Assembly (NCBI GenBank): GCA_030611885.1
Contig: JAUWOY010000005.1
Span: 39,490 to 103,489 of the forward strand
DNA length: 64,000 bases
Direction of reading: 5' to 3'
DNA from: Chloroflexota bacterium
GTDB lineage: Bacteria > Chloroflexota > Anaerolineae > VGOG01
In this document: in pieces, positions 44,101 through 51,776 of the stretch
Numbering within the stretch: the first letter of the stretch is position 1
Layout: each line of letters begins with the position of its first letter
Position numbers and translations under genes: made by a program
The notes under the pieces: model-generated
What the model was told of the DNA's origin: nothing
The model's database searches: none
The model's input: only the letters and a program-made list of their open reading frames with translations

Positions 44101-44169
44101 GAAAAGAAGCCGAATAGGAGTATCGAGAAAACTACTTTTTTCAGATGGAGATTTTTGCATTGGAGTCAC
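41134..44169 (-). CDS. Agl23-like (TIGR03663) membrane protein fused to NHL beta-propeller
   Basis: 1,011 residues. N-terminal GT-C core with FSHDESWHGNWSWKLYAGQG and YRHDPASHGPFLFEANALIH, the signature of the archaeal flippase-associated Agl23 family, about 12 TM helices, then an external region and six NHL blades (720-1010, for example GNVYVADSGNHRIQVFDPGG). Archaeal relatives take part in protein N-glycosylation. A word array (43006-43087) is translated in frame between TM helices. The stop is formed inside a GGATATT-type array. Confidence 0.85.
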   Translation of the reverse strand: MTPMQKSPSEKSSFLDTPIRLLFSLNWETAFYLLLIVLALTTRFWDLGARAFSHDESWHGNWSWKLYAGQGYRHDPASHGPFLFEANALIHLLFGVNDYTARMVPALFGVILVALPYLFRKWLGRTGALIASVLFLISPSLLFYSRYIRNDVYIVVWTLLLIFAMFRYLEERKSFHLYLLVVILSLSFCTKEVTFMNGAILGSFLVLLFFVQWLGDRERAIKSFPAFELALLMATLVLPLLAAFPVKYLLRADPLDYSQAGIVRSGATFLVLLVISAIIGVWWDWKRWLISAGLFYGIYIVLYTTFFTNGQGFATGVLGSLGYWLAQHDVQRGSQPWFYYFILMPMYEFVPLIFSLIGIGYELQTSKFKLQSSESKAQDLKFEVESLKFFIYWLIMSVVIYSWAGEKMPWLVVHPVLPMMVMAGYFVGQVFERIDWRRLWRGGGAILALLLILILFAGSALITAAPFQGRSLAQLSRTLQWLAALVVGAILVAGVVRYWRALGTRRSLQVIFVTVFVLLCILTVRVSVMAAYINYDTAKEFIVYAHGTAGITRTVKEIEDISRRTVGDKQIKVAYDNESTWPFEWYLQDYPNLAYFGAQPTKQALDAPIVLVGPPNDSKVRPFLGDNYYWFKRRQIWWPMEEYKNWTPSKLLDIVRDPAKRREWWNILWYRKYPRSADDWYHRDEFYFCVRKDVINQLWDYGVGPAPIELVEDPYEKGKREAAAVQVWGSQGKGKGQFQDPRGIAVDEAGNVYVADSGNHRIQVFDPGGQFITQWGNEGDGPGQFKEPWGIAVDAKGNVYVADTWNHRVQKFDAEGNLLRQWGGYGATGDEGLFWGPRDVAIDAAGNVYVTDTGNKRVQVFSPDGDFLDQWGGFGVEDGLMDEPVGIAIDEQGTHIYVADTWNQRVQKFDAPPGEGARFVTKWPINGWYGQSVVNKPYLAAGGGRVYVTDPEGYRVLVFDQGGEFVATFGEYGFDSKTFSLPTGVAVDGEGNVYVIDSANHRVMKFAPIGQ
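43006..43087. repeat. In-frame heptamer array (AACTTTA/AACTTTG/AAGTTTG) in the Agl23-like gene
   Basis: About 80 bp of 7-bp words. They encode YELQTSKFKLQSSESKAQDL and KFEVESLKFF between predicted TM helices. Confidence 0.85.
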
Positions 44170-44236
44170 CTTTCATAATTGGTCAGTTGGTCAGATAGTC
44201 CTTGGTCATTTGGTCATTGGACTTTGGATGGCGGTC

Positions 44237-44334
44237 AGAAACCAGGTTTTTAGAACTTTTTGTACCCAAAACACGCGCAATTGCGGGCACTTTCGACACC
44301 CGGGAAGCACTGTGGAGCAAAAAACCTGGTTTCT
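44237..44334. repeat. 98-bp element with 15-bp perfect terminal inverted repeats, copy 1
   Basis: Ends AGAAACCAGGTTTTT and AAAAACCTGGTTTCT. A second element with the same ends and length is at 62475-62572; the interiors differ. Upstream 44184-44230 holds GGTCAGTT/GGTCATTT words; no gene. Confidence 0.9.
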
Positions 44335-44336
44335 CC

Positions 44337-46115
44337 TTATTCACCGCCTACCTGCGGCGGCTCTTGCTTCACCCACAAAATCACATTGTCGGTTTGCACC
44401 GGTGTCGAGGCGCGGCGATAGAACAGCCAGCGCGTCAGATCGAGCCCTAAAAGGCCCTGGGGCTTCCAGGAGGATGCAAGCGCAAAATCCTGCCCGCTGT
44501 ACTCGGCCCCCAGGGTCGGTTCCTGCTCATCGGCCGGAGCGATGACTACGGGCGTATCTATGGAAGGGCTGAGCTGGGCCACGAATTCGACATCATCGAA
44601 ATCGCGCAGGTACCAGGCCAAAGCAGGCCCCGCACCCTGATGCACGGTCACGGCAATGGCCCTGGAATCGCCACTTCTCCTGCTGGACACCATCTCTACG
44701 GTCTCCACCAGATCGAAGATGCCGCGAGAGGTGGGGGAAGCAACCATGATCTCGCGGGGGTCGCTGTTCCGCCGATAGTTCAAGTAACAACTGATGCTCA
44801 CGGTCAGGAAAGTTAAGGTGAGCAACAAGACTAGCCCTCCCGCCCGCCAGGCTGGCTTCGGCCCGAAGGAGATCCAACAGAGAACGAGCAAGCCGATCAA
44901 AACAAAGCCGGCGGCCAGAGCCAAAAACAGATAGTTCTGCCGGCCGCTGAAAGCATAGCCACCCAGTTGCAGGCCCAAATTCACGACTACGGCGCACGCC
45001 ACGACAGCGAACAAACCCTCTCGTCCCCAGACAGCTTTCGCCACCAGCTCATCGAGCAGACGCCCGATGAACGCGCCCGCCAGCAAAGCCAGCGGCAACA
45101 CGATCAGCAGCACATCGCCCGGGCTCCGACCGCCGGCGACGAGGTAGATCAAGAACGCCACTATCGTCCAATAGACCAGGAAAAGGGAGAAGAGGTCGCG
45201 CCGCTTCAGCAGGTAGACCATCGCCGCCAGGCCGAAGACGAGGATCAGCGGCTCGTAGACGAGCAGCAACTGGAGATGGTGATACCACGGGTGGCCCCCA
45301 GCCTGCGGTTGGAAAGCGGACAGCCAGCCAGTGAACAGGTCTATGCTGTCCTGCAAGCCTGAGAGGTGAAGCAAGAAGCCTGTGCAAATCAGGGCAAAGA
45401 TGAGGACGAGCAAGGCTGCGCAATCCCTTAGCAAGCTGTTGCTCCCGCGTGCGACCTGCCAGGCGTCGGAAATCCGCTGCCAGTACTCGCTAGGGCCTGC
45501 GAACCTGTTGACCAGAGCGAGCACCAGCCCGAAGGTGACGACGACGAGGATGAAGGTGAAAGTCCCTGCCCCCGCGCTCAAGGCCAGGCCCAGAGCAGCC
45601 GCTGCCAGGTACAGATGCTTCGGCTGCCGCTGGTCGAGATAGCTGAACAGTCCCCAGGTTATGGCCAGAGCGCAGGCCGCGACGATGATCTCGCCCCCCA
45701 GGTAGCGGGAGAAGAAGAGGGTCGAGGGTGAAATTGCTAAGAGAAACGAGGCCGCCAGAGCGCCCATCCGCCCCAGATGCCGACGCAAGAAGTAAGGCCC
45801 GATCACCAGCAGCGCTCCGCTGAGAGCCGGCACCAGCCGAGCCAGAAAGTCATTGGCTCCGAACAAAGCAAAGAGGAGCATGTTGCTGGTAAAGAGAAGG
45901 GGGCTGGATTGTCCCAGGGCTGAACCCTGGGGCAAGCCTGGCGCGGAGCGCCAGGCCGCCAATGCCTGGGCCGCTTCCCCGGCCTGCATGGGCCGATCGC
46001 CCAGCCCGTAGAGCCGCAACCCCACCGCCACCAGCGCGATGATGAGATAGAGAGCCACCTCCACCGTCAGCGACGATGGCTTGACTCTTTCTCTGGTAAG
46101 TTTCGCTACAGTCAT
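44337..46115 (-). CDS. Agl23-like (TIGR03663) GT-C membrane protein
   Basis: 592 residues, about 13 TM helices. The first external loop GLGDRPMQAGEAAQALAAWR replaces the usual DESxH motif (here QAGEA), so catalytic activity is uncertain. LARLVPALSGALLVIGPYFL and SPSTLFFSRYLGGEI match the Agl23 core; there is no NHL domain. A hairpin repeat (CCCAGGGCTGAACCCTGGG) is translated in frame near residue 55. GGGAAGGAAC precedes the ATG. It lies between the NHL fusion and a DUF2298 protein, the pairing typical of this group. Confidence 0.8.
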   Translation of the reverse strand: MTVAKLTRERVKPSSLTVEVALYLIIALVAVGLRLYGLGDRPMQAGEAAQALAAWRSAPGLPQGSALGQSSPLLFTSNMLLFALFGANDFLARLVPALSGALLVIGPYFLRRHLGRMGALAASFLLAISPSTLFFSRYLGGEIIVAACALAITWGLFSYLDQRQPKHLYLAAAALGLALSAGAGTFTFILVVVTFGLVLALVNRFAGPSEYWQRISDAWQVARGSNSLLRDCAALLVLIFALICTGFLLHLSGLQDSIDLFTGWLSAFQPQAGGHPWYHHLQLLLVYEPLILVFGLAAMVYLLKRRDLFSLFLVYWTIVAFLIYLVAGGRSPGDVLLIVLPLALLAGAFIGRLLDELVAKAVWGREGLFAVVACAVVVNLGLQLGGYAFSGRQNYLFLALAAGFVLIGLLVLCWISFGPKPAWRAGGLVLLLTLTFLTVSISCYLNYRRNSDPREIMVASPTSRGIFDLVETVEMVSSRRSGDSRAIAVTVHQGAGPALAWYLRDFDDVEFVAQLSPSIDTPVVIAPADEQEPTLGAEYSGQDFALASSWKPQGLLGLDLTRWLFYRRASTPVQTDNVILWVKQEPPQVGGE

Positions 46116-46131
46116 GCTTTCGTTCCTTCCC

Positions 46132-46207
46132 GAACACTACAACGGATTGGGAATATAACGGATTGAGAGCAAAGTATCCGTTCCTTTCTAAATCCGTTGT
46201 AGTGTTC
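46132..46207. repeat. 76-bp palindrome with AACACTACAACGGATT ends
   Basis: GAACACTACAACGGATT pairs with AATCCGTTGTAGTGTTC. Its last base overlaps the stop codon of the DUF2298 gene. Confidence 0.9.
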
Positions 46208-48741
46208 TACGGCCGCCGCTCATAAATGGTCACGTTGCCCTGCTGGAAAGCCACGTCCATGAAGCGATCAAATTTGGCCAGGGCGGCTGGGCTGTACTTG
46301 CCTCGCTCCAAGGGACCCACGTAGACATAGGTTATATCATATTTTTCCAATAGCGTCAAGACGTGCTTGGTATCCGTGCTGCTGTAGATCGCATTGATGT
46401 CAGGCTTACGTCGGCCCGGCTCCTCGTAGCTTCCCCGCCACTGCTGCTCGTGGAAGTCCCAACCCAGCACCGTGGGCAGCCCCGTGCGACTGGATACCCG
46501 CCCGTACGCGGAGAAGGAGCCACCCGAGGCCTCCAGGATGACCGGCGTGTCCGGCACGTGTTGGTTGAGCCATTGGACGGCGGCATACTCATCGGGGGAA
46601 TGTTGGCGCACCCAGGCCAGGCCATCCAGGGTCGGTTGGGGAGCAAAGCCACCGGCCTTGTCGAAGCCCGCCGCCAGGGGGTAGACCATGCCCAGGGCGA
46701 CGAGCACCGCCACTCCCGCCAGGAACAGCGAGCGGCCCAATCCTTTCGCCTTTTCGATGACGTAATACACCCCGTAGGCACTGGCCAGAGCCAGCAGCAC
46801 CCAGGCCTGGTAGTAGAACTTGAACACAGTGTTCATGCGAGTGCCGAAGGTGTCCCGCAGGTAGACGAACTCCACGCTGAGGGTGAGCAGCAGTCCGGTG
46901 GCGATGATAAGTAGCACGAAGAGGGTGCTCGGTTCAGCGATTCTCCCCTCACCTTTCCCCGCTTGCAATCTCCGCCAGAGCAGCGCGACGACCCAGGCGA
47001 TCAGCAGGGTCAAAAAGAGCCATGTCCAGGGGTCGCCCAGGCGGATGGTGATGAGCATCCTGGCCAGCGAGGGCAAATCGGCCCCGCCGATCTGCTGCCG
47101 GACCCTCTCATTTGCCAAGATGCTTTGCAGGAAGGCCTGCCCTCCGGCAGTGAGCATGACCAGAGCGACGGAGCCCAGGACGGCCAAAGGCGGCAGAAAT
47201 ATAGTCCAAAACAGAACGTTCAGGCCGCCACTCACCAGATTCTTGCTCTCGACCTCGGCTCTCAGTCGCCTCGTCGCCAACGCTGCAAAGCCAATGATGA
47301 CGAACAAGAATGGCCCAAAGAAGATCAGGTACTGGTGCAGCCTGGTGGGGTTGAAGAGATTGGGCAGGATACCCCCGGCCTGCGACTGGAAGCCGAGGTA
47401 GAAGGGCAGGTAGAGGAGGCCGCCGAGCAGCGCCAGTCCAATGGCCGTGTAGACGACATCTCTCACCAAAGCCCAGTTGATTTTCCCATAGTGTCCATAG
47501 CGGTGCAGCCCGTAGGCCATCGCCATCACGAACAGGTAAATGGGGAAGTCCCAGGTGTTGAGGAAGGCGAGGCTGCCCAGGCAGAGGGCGTAGAGGAGTG
47601 GATGTTGGAGGTTGGAAAATGGAGAATGGAGATTGGAGATTAGAGATTGGAGATTGGAGATGGGAGGGTGGAGGTTGGAGGTTGGAGTTTGGAGTTTGGA
47701 TTTTGTAACCTTTTGCCTGAGCACATTGAGTGCCAGGGCCAGCGTGAGCAGGACGAAGGGCAAGGCCAACACGTGGGGGTGCATGTCGCCCAGCATGAAG
47801 CTGAAGAAGGGGAACTCGTCAATGACCTCCACGCTGTTGCCCAACAGGTCCTTGTCGTGGATGACGCGGGAGGCGCGCCACCACCACCATCCCCCGCCGA
47901 GATCGAACCACCTCCCAGTGACCTGCCCTCTACTCACCAGCTCTTTTATGTCGAGCCAGTTCCAGAACCCGGCCGAGCCCAGCCCTTTGGAGTAGAGTAC
48001 TTCGAAGATGCTCTCCAGATTGCCAAGGATGGCGACGAAGAGGGGGCCGAGGAGGGGGGCGAGGTAATGAGTTAATGAGTTAATAGGTTTTCCTCGTTGA
48101 CTCGTTGACTCATTGCCTCGTCCCTCCAGGAGGTTGTACACCAGCCCGTAGGCTCCCGTCACCGTCAGAGCGAACAGCAGCGTGATGCCCAGGTTGAAGG
48201 CCACGGCGGAAGCCACGCCCGACAGCCTGGTGAGCAGGGCCATCATCAGGTAGCCGAAGTAGTAGTAGCTGATGCCGAAGCCGGAGAGCCAGGGGTCGTG
48301 GGGAGGGAAGGTGTCGCTGCGCAGGATGGCGTTGAGGAAGGCGAACTCCATGGGCTTCTCGGTGCCCATGATCTCAGGGTTGTAGGCTCGGAAGAGGGCG
48401 AAGAGGGCGAAGGCCAGGGCGAAGAGGGCTTCGTTGGCGATGACCAGGCGCCTGTTCCCGCGCAGGAAGCTGGCCAATCCCGTCTCTCGGTTTCCCCTGG
48501 AGTAGAACCACCAGGAGCAGACCGCCACCACCAGGATCGAGAAGACGATGCCTCCCCAACTGTGGCGCAGGAAGCCGAAGCTGGCTCCGATCCAGAGGAC
48601 GTAGCTGGTCAGCAGGATGCCCAGCGGCCTGGCGAAGGCGTAGCCCCTGTCGGGCAGGTTCTTGAACAGCCGCTGGGTAAGGGGGAGAGCTGCCAGGCTC
48701 AGAATTTCAACGATCAGCCACCAGGTAAAAACAGCGAGCAT
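46207..48741 (-). CDS. DUF2298 (Chlor_Arch_YYY) integral membrane protein
   Basis: Starting at ATG 48741 (AGGAG upstream) gives about 844 residues; 48780 is an alternative. About 18-20 TM helices, the diagnostic aromatic run FGISYYYFGYLMMALLTRLS, and PMEFAFLNAILRSDTFPPHD. The C-terminal external domain (NQHVPDTPVILEASGGSFSA) resembles other GT-C proteins. Likely a surface glycosyltransferase or flippase-associated protein. A long word array (47604-47705) lies between TM helices, at the same place as in the fused paralogue at 54461-58903. Confidence 0.85.
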   Translation of the reverse strand: MLAVFTWWLIVEILSLAALPLTQRLFKNLPDRGYAFARPLGILLTSYVLWIGASFGFLRHSWGGIVFSILVVAVCSWWFYSRGNRETGLASFLRGNRRLVIANEALFALAFALFALFRAYNPEIMGTEKPMEFAFLNAILRSDTFPPHDPWLSGFGISYYYFGYLMMALLTRLSGVASAVAFNLGITLLFALTVTGAYGLVYNLLEGRGNESTSQRGKPINSLTHYLAPLLGPLFVAILGNLESIFEVLYSKGLGSAGFWNWLDIKELVSRGQVTGRWFDLGGGWWWWRASRVIHDKDLLGNSVEVIDEFPFFSFMLGDMHPHVLALPFVLLTLALALNVLRQKVTKSKLQTPTSNLHPPISNLQSLISNLHSPFSNLQHPLLYALCLGSLAFLNTWDFPIYLFVMAMAYGLHRYGHYGKINWALVRDVVYTAIGLALLGGLLYLPFYLGFQSQAGGILPNLFNPTRLHQYLIFFGPFLFVIIGFAALATRRLRAEVESKNLVSGGLNVLFWTIFLPPLAVLGSVALVMLTAGGQAFLQSILANERVRQQIGGADLPSLARMLITIRLGDPWTWLFLTLLIAWVVALLWRRLQAGKGEGRIAEPSTLFVLLIIATGLLLTLSVEFVYLRDTFGTRMNTVFKFYYQAWVLLALASAYGVYYVIEKAKGLGRSLFLAGVAVLVALGMVYPLAAGFDKAGGFAPQPTLDGLAWVRQHSPDEYAAVQWLNQHVPDTPVILEASGGSFSAYGRVSSRTGLPTVLGWDFHEQQWRGSYEEPGRRKPDINAIYSSTDTKHVLTLLEKYDITYVYVGPLERGKYSPAALAKFDRFMDVAFQQGNVTIYERRP
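47604..47705. repeat. In-frame heptamer array in the DUF2298 gene
   Basis: Fourteen or so GGAGATT/GGAGTTT-type words. They encode LHPPISNLQSLISNLHSPFS and flanks just before LYALCLGSLAFLNTWDFP. Confidence 0.9.
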
Positions 48742-48763
48742 TGTCACCACTCCTATCCTTCCA

Positions 48764-48829
48764 ATATGACAGCGAATCACCAGGATGAAACGAATCTTAT
48801 TCGGTAAATCCTTGAATTCGTTGTCATAT
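48764..48829. repeat. Palindrome with ATATGACA ends and AACGAAT words
   Basis: ATATGACAGCGAAT pairs with GAATTCGTTGTCATAT. It lies between the MFS gene and the DUF2298 ribosome binding site. Confidence 0.8.
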
Positions 48830-48851
48830 CTGGGCGATATCGCACACTACC

Positions 48852-50183
48852 TCACACCGTATCCAACAGAGGCTTCCCCCTGGTCTCGGTCCCCAGGGCC
48901 AGGACTGCCAGCCCTCCGACGGCGAAGGCCACAGCGTAGAGGCTCAGGGCGGCGACCAGCGAGATGGGCAACAGGTAGGCCCCCAGAATGGGCGCGATGG
49001 CCCCGGCGATACGGGCCATGCCGCTGGCCCAGCCCATGCCTGTTGAGCGGATCTCCGTGGGATACGATTCCGGGGTGTAGGCATAAACGACGCCCCAGGC
49101 CCCCAGGCAGAAGAAGGACATGAGCACCGCCGAGCCTACAATCAAGGACAGCTCCCCCGTCACGGCGAAGAGGTAGGTGAAAAGACCGCTCAGGACCAGA
49201 TAGACGCCCAGCGTCGCTTTTCGGCCCACCCGCTCCACCAGGTAGGCGGCGGAGAAGTAGCCTGGCAACTGAGCCAGGGCCATCAGGAAAACGTTCTGAT
49301 AGGTTTTCAGGAAGGTGAAGCCCCGCTGCACGAAGATGCTGGGCAGCCAGATGAAGACGCCGTAGTAGCCCAGGGAGATACAGAACCAGGTGATCCAGAA
49401 CATGACGGTGGTGCGGGCGAAGCGAGGCTTCCAGAGGGCGAAGACGGTCACGCCGCGCTTGCGCTTCTCCACCCTGAGCCGCTCCACGGGGAACTCGACC
49501 CCGTTCTCGGCGGCCACCTGCCGCAGCACCGCCCGGGCCTCCGCCTCCCGCCCCTCCACCAGCAGGTAGCGGGGGGACTCAGGGACGTAGCGGCGGATGA
49601 AGTAGATGATGAGACCTGGCAGGGCCGAGATGGCCAGCAGGACTCGCCAGCCAAAGCGGGGCATCACCAGCCAGGCCAGCCCCGCAGCCGCGATGGTGCC
49701 CAGGGCCCAGAAGCTCTCCAGGTAGACCAGGTAGCGCCCTCGCTTCTCCGTGGGCAGGTACTCGGCGAAGATAGAGTAGTCCACCGGCAGCGTGCCTCCC
49801 ACGCCGAAGCCGGTGATGCCCCGCAGCAGGGCCAGCACCAGGTAGTTGGGCGACAAGGCCGAGAGGAAGCCGAAGACGGAATCAATGAGCACCGTGGCCT
49901 GGAAGCCCAACTTGCGGCCGATGTAGTCGGAGATCGTGCCCCAGAACCAGGCGCCGGCCAGCATACCCAGGAAGATAGCGGTGCCGATGAAGCCAGCCTG
50001 GCCTTTGGTCAGCCCCCACTCGCGGATCACGGCGGGCAGGGCGAAGGCGATGAGCAGCACCTCCATCGCATCCGCCGCCCAGCCCACCCCGCAGATGATC
50101 ATCAGCTTGCGCTGAAATGCTCCGAAGCCGACCTGCTGGATCGCTTCGTCGAAAGTCCATTCTCGTGCTGTGATTTCGGTCAT
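48852..50183 (-). CDS. MFS transporter (sugar/organic-acid porter, SV2-like)
   Basis: 443 residues, 12 TM helices. Motif A-like GTISDYIGRKLGFQATVLID after helix 2, PVDYSIFAEYLPTEKRGRYL, VPESPRYLLVEGREAEAR in the central loop and YTPESYPTEIRSTGMGWASG after helix 10 are typical of the sugar porter/AAHS-SV2 branch. Proton-coupled uptake of a small acid or sugar is likely but the substrate cannot be deduced. It lies between the GT genes and a pentapeptide-repeat unit. Confidence 0.9.
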   Translation of the reverse strand: MTEITAREWTFDEAIQQVGFGAFQRKLMIICGVGWAADAMEVLLIAFALPAVIREWGLTKGQAGFIGTAIFLGMLAGAWFWGTISDYIGRKLGFQATVLIDSVFGFLSALSPNYLVLALLRGITGFGVGGTLPVDYSIFAEYLPTEKRGRYLVYLESFWALGTIAAAGLAWLVMPRFGWRVLLAISALPGLIIYFIRRYVPESPRYLLVEGREAEARAVLRQVAAENGVEFPVERLRVEKRKRGVTVFALWKPRFARTTVMFWITWFCISLGYYGVFIWLPSIFVQRGFTFLKTYQNVFLMALAQLPGYFSAAYLVERVGRKATLGVYLVLSGLFTYLFAVTGELSLIVGSAVLMSFFCLGAWGVVYAYTPESYPTEIRSTGMGWASGMARIAGAIAPILGAYLLPISLVAALSLYAVAFAVGGLAVLALGTETRGKPLLDTV

Positions 50184-50220
50184 GATTTAACTCTCCTTTT
50201 TATTGATTGTCGCTCGGACG

Positions 50221-50337
50221 CTAGCTCTGTAGCCCTACGACCGCCTGATCCGATTGCCTGCCACGAAGGTCCAGCCCCTCAGGCCCGCCGTTCTCCTCGA
50301 TTAGCTTCAGTATCTCTTCCCTGGTGTATTCGCTCAT
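50221..50337 (-). CDS. Small ORF, N-terminal part of a pentapeptide-repeat protein
   Basis: 38 residues: MSEYTREEILKLIEENG, GPEGLDLRGRQ and a short tail. The EEILKLIEENGGPEGLDLxG start is typical of Chloroflexota pentapeptide-repeat proteins, in which many A(D/N)LxX repeats would follow; here a stop comes after about one. Its ATG overlaps the TGA of the next pentapeptide gene (ATGA), so it would be translated by coupling. Too short for gene finders with usual cut-offs. Confidence 0.6.
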   Translation of the reverse strand: MSEYTREEILKLIEENGGPEGLDLRGRQSDQAVVGLQS

Positions 50338-50942
50338 TCTCGCTCTTCTATCACCACTCCCTCCGGGATCTCGAAGCCCTCTGGCCAAGTAGTGTGGTGG
50401 TCGGCTACTGCACCTTCGAGCTTTGCCCTGAGTATCCTATCATACAGGTCGTCCGCTAGGAGGTTTGCGTCCATCAGGTCGGCTCCGTTGAGTTTTGCGC
50501 CCCTCAGGTCGGCCTCTACGAGATTTGCGCCCCTCAGGTTGGCCCCTTGGAGGTTAGCGTCCTCCAAGTCGGCCCTGAACAATATCGCCCTCGACAAATC
50601 CGCCTCTCTTAGGTCAGCCCCACCTAAATCGGCGTCAGTTAGGTCAGCACGGAACAACTTAACACCCTGCAAGTCTTGGTCGCGCAAGTCAACCTTTTGG
50701 AGATTGGCACGTCCCAAGTCAGGCTGCTTCCCTTCCGCTCGGGCTATCTGAACGAAGTCCATCACTTCAGCCGTTTGTATTCTGTCGCCTAGCAGCCGTT
50801 GGCGAATGAGCTTGGTGCGTTCTCTGCGGGCCTCGATCGCGTCGTTCCGTAAACTGAGCCAGTGGTTCAGAAGCGACCCCAGCACCGCGACAGCAAGGGT
50901 AAGAATACCGCCAATGATCACACCAAGTAGACCTTCAGACAT
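50334..50942 (-). CDS. Pentapeptide-repeat membrane-anchored protein
   Basis: 202 residues. N-terminal TM helix (about 5-28: LLGVIIGGILTLAVAVLG), a charged coil (RNDAIEARRERTKLIRQ), then about 15 pentapeptide repeats (LGRANLQKVDLRDQDLQGVK, ADLGGADLREADLSRAILFR) forming a right-handed quadrilateral beta-helix. Function of such proteins is not predictable; some mimic DNA. GGAGG lies before the ATG. Confidence 0.9.
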   Translation of the reverse strand: MSEGLLGVIIGGILTLAVAVLGSLLNHWLSLRNDAIEARRERTKLIRQRLLGDRIQTAEVMDFVQIARAEGKQPDLGRANLQKVDLRDQDLQGVKLFRADLTDADLGGADLREADLSRAILFRADLEDANLQGANLRGANLVEADLRGAKLNGADLMDANLLADDLYDRILRAKLEGAVADHHTTWPEGFEIPEGVVIEERE

Positions 50943-51007
50943 CTCTTGCCTCCAAGATGTCGGCCCTGGCCAGTTCCGCCCGATCGGGTATGATAATCGC
51001 CGCTGTT

Positions 51008-51670
51008 TCAGTACTCACCGTCAGCTCCTCTATGGCTCAATCTCTCATAAACCCGCGCAAGCCCCTTCATGGCTTCGCGGTTGGAAGGGTCCAAGGCCAG
51101 CGCCTGCTCGAAGTGATCACGAGCTTGGTCATACCAGCCTTGTTCGAGGGCCATCTGTCCAAAGGTTATGAGTTTGTCTACGTCTGTAATCATTGGGCTC
51201 CCCTTATGGACACGACCCTTGGGCCGCTCCTCGCCTACTGTAGGCGGCTTTGACTTGGCTATTTTCTCTATTGCAACCTCAGTGGCTACTGTAGGTGGCT
51301 TTGACTTGGCTATGTTCTCTATTGCGCCCCCGCGATCCGCTTTGTGTCGCATCGCAACCTCAGTCAGTAAAGTCTGACAAAGCTCTAGGGGAAATTCTTC
51401 GCCTGACTCCCCAGTGATGTAGTGTTGAAAAGCTTTGGGGCTAGCCTCCCTACCTAGACTCTTTTGACCTTCGATGAACCTGCCGGTCACTATATAGGCA
51501 TGTTCCCCCAAGGGCCAGGCATGTTCTTCCTCCCAAGCTTTCCACTTGCGGTCTTGACGCCTGGTTTCCCGAAGAAAGTAAAAAAGTAGAAACGGAAACA
51601 AGAATATTGTGATTACGCAACCTATGGCAACGCCGCTCATCAGGTTTTCTATAAACCATTCCACTGTCAT
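51008..51670 (-). CDS. TPR-containing membrane-anchored protein
   Basis: 220 residues. One TM helix (about 10-33), a central soluble region, a direct repeat IAKSKPPTVATEVAIEKIAK encoded by about 45-bp repeated DNA (51234-51330), and a C-terminal TPR unit YDQARDHFEQALALDPSNRE. The TPR end is nearly the same as that of the protein at 53065-53541, so the two are recent relatives flanking the FGE-like gene. Confidence 0.75.
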   Translation of the reverse strand: MTVEWFIENLMSGVAIGCVITIFLFPFLLFYFLRETRRQDRKWKAWEEEHAWPLGEHAYIVTGRFIEGQKSLGREASPKAFQHYITGESGEEFPLELCQTLLTEVAMRHKADRGGAIENIAKSKPPTVATEVAIEKIAKSKPPTVGEERPKGRVHKGSPMITDVDKLITFGQMALEQGWYDQARDHFEQALALDPSNREAMKGLARVYERLSHRGADGEY

Positions 51671-51776
51671 ACCTGTTTCCTTCCGTTTTGCTTTTGAGAA
51701 TTGCCATTCTCATAAGCAATTTTAGCCCTTGTTACAGGAGTTTATCACGCTGCAGCAGCCATCACTTGGCGATAAG

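Noticed and set aside
44337..46115. Calling this Agl23-like protein an active glycosyltransferase
   Set aside because: The acidic loop motif is replaced by QAGEA, so only the family, not the activity, is claimed.
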